A stretch of 6,446 nucleotides of DNA. It comes from JBDNDK01 sp046719185 (GTDB taxonomy: Bacteria > Armatimonadota > UBA5829). The notes beneath the pieces are model-generated. The model had not been told where the DNA came from, did no database searches, and was given only the letters and a program-made list of their open reading frames with translations. The number at the start of each line of letters is the position of its first letter. Position 1 is the first letter of the stretch. This document shows positions 6,112-6,446 of this stretch, piece by piece. The stretch is taken from the NCBI GenBank assembly GCA_046719185.1, contig JBDNDK010000141.1:1-6446 (forward strand), written 5' to 3'. Position numbers and translations under genes: made by a program.

Positions 6112-6114
6112 TTA

Positions 6115-6446
6115 TTACAATCCTGTTCCCGGCAATCCTTGTTGAATAATAACAGGTGGTTCAGTATAGCCTTTTAATTTTTCAGTTTCAAGTTTCTTTC
6201 TTAATTTACTTAGCCTTGTTCTTTCTTTATGTGGTGCTTCTACTGGGTTTTTGAATGCCTTTTCAAATATTGGCCAGAACTGATCGATCCTATGAGAATA
6301 GTCAAACACCATTATTCCTTGTGTTGATGCAGCAGCTGCCTGTAATGCAGCCTCTAATAGCTCATGATTATCATAATACCTATCCATCTGAATTCCTGCA
6401 TATACCCAAGTGTTGTTATTTACACATCTGTTTGAGAGCTGCAGGT
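6115..6446 (-). CDS. C-terminal fragment of a larger protein, possibly a glycosidase-like TIM barrel (5' end off window)
   Basis: The frame is open from the right edge to the stop at 6115-6117, giving 109 residues; the gene starts beyond 6446. An internal ATG at 6387 is not the start, because coding continues upstream in frame (VYAGIQ precedes it). The visible part reads as a strand VYAGIQ (14-19 of the fragment), a helix rich in Ala (LLEAALQAAAAS), a strand TQGIMVFDYSH, then a helix DQFWPIFEKAFKNP and a charged, Pro/Gly-rich tail ending in LPGTGL. A strand of the form GIMVFDYSH after an Ala-rich helix is typical of the last beta-alpha units of glycosidase-like TIM barrels such as the GHL10 group, where a residue change of 'G(I/V)xxFxY' type is usual. 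That assignment is by pattern only. It precedes the membrane-protein gene in the same direction, separated by 139 bases. Confidence 0.75.
   Translation of the reverse strand, partial: LQLSNRCVNNNTWVYAGIQMDRYYDNHELLEAALQAAAASTQGIMVFDYSHRIDQFWPIFEKAFKNPVEAPHKERTRLSKLRKKLETEKLKGYTEPPVIIQQGLPGTGL

Noticed and set aside
6115..6387. Stand-alone 90-residue gene starting at 6387
   Set aside because: The frame stays open upstream to the window edge with protein-like sequence and there is no ribosome binding site before this ATG, so it is the end of a longer gene.

Overview
The window is AT-rich bacterial DNA (roughly one third G+C by eye) with tightly packed genes, good Shine-Dalgarno sequences and the standard genetic code. 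It cannot be placed in a phylum from this sequence alone. The mix of a rhomboid with a TPR tail, glycosidase-like TIM-barrel proteins, a KGG stress protein and split Trk/Ktr regulators would fit a free-living or host-associated bacterium from one of the less-studied phyla, but that is an inference. No tRNA, rRNA, CRISPR array, insertion sequence or phage gene was seen.

Left part (1-2760, minus strand): a two-gene operon runs leftward from a good sigma-70-type promoter at 2660-2688. Its first gene encodes a 537-residue soluble protein whose layout resembles glycosidase-like TIM-barrel proteins with a helical C-terminal domain. Its second gene overlaps the first by 11 bases and encodes a rhomboid-family intramembrane serine protease fused to TPR repeats. 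That gene runs off the left edge.

Centre (2730-3200, plus strand): transcribed divergently from the operon is a 62-residue KGG-repeat (Con-10/GsiB/YciG type) general stress protein. Its upstream region carries a sequence resembling a sigma-B-class promoter (GTTTAC-N14-GGGTAA) and a perfect inverted repeat. Its downstream region holds three successive hairpins, of which the last is a convincing Rho-independent terminator.

Centre-right (3254-4391, plus strand): two adjacent genes encode cytosolic nucleotide-binding regulators of Trk/Ktr potassium uptake. The first has only the N-terminal Rossmann (RCK_N) domain. The second has RCK_N plus RCK_C and overlaps the end of the first. Together they recall a split TrkA. 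The membrane channel subunit (TrkH/KtrB) is not in the window. A gene-free stretch of 300 bases follows, with a probable terminator near its far end.

Right part (4692-6446, minus strand): an unrecognised membrane protein of 427 residues with about eight membrane spans, and upstream of it the C-terminal end of a larger protein that enters from the right edge and resembles the last part of a glycosidase-like TIM barrel.
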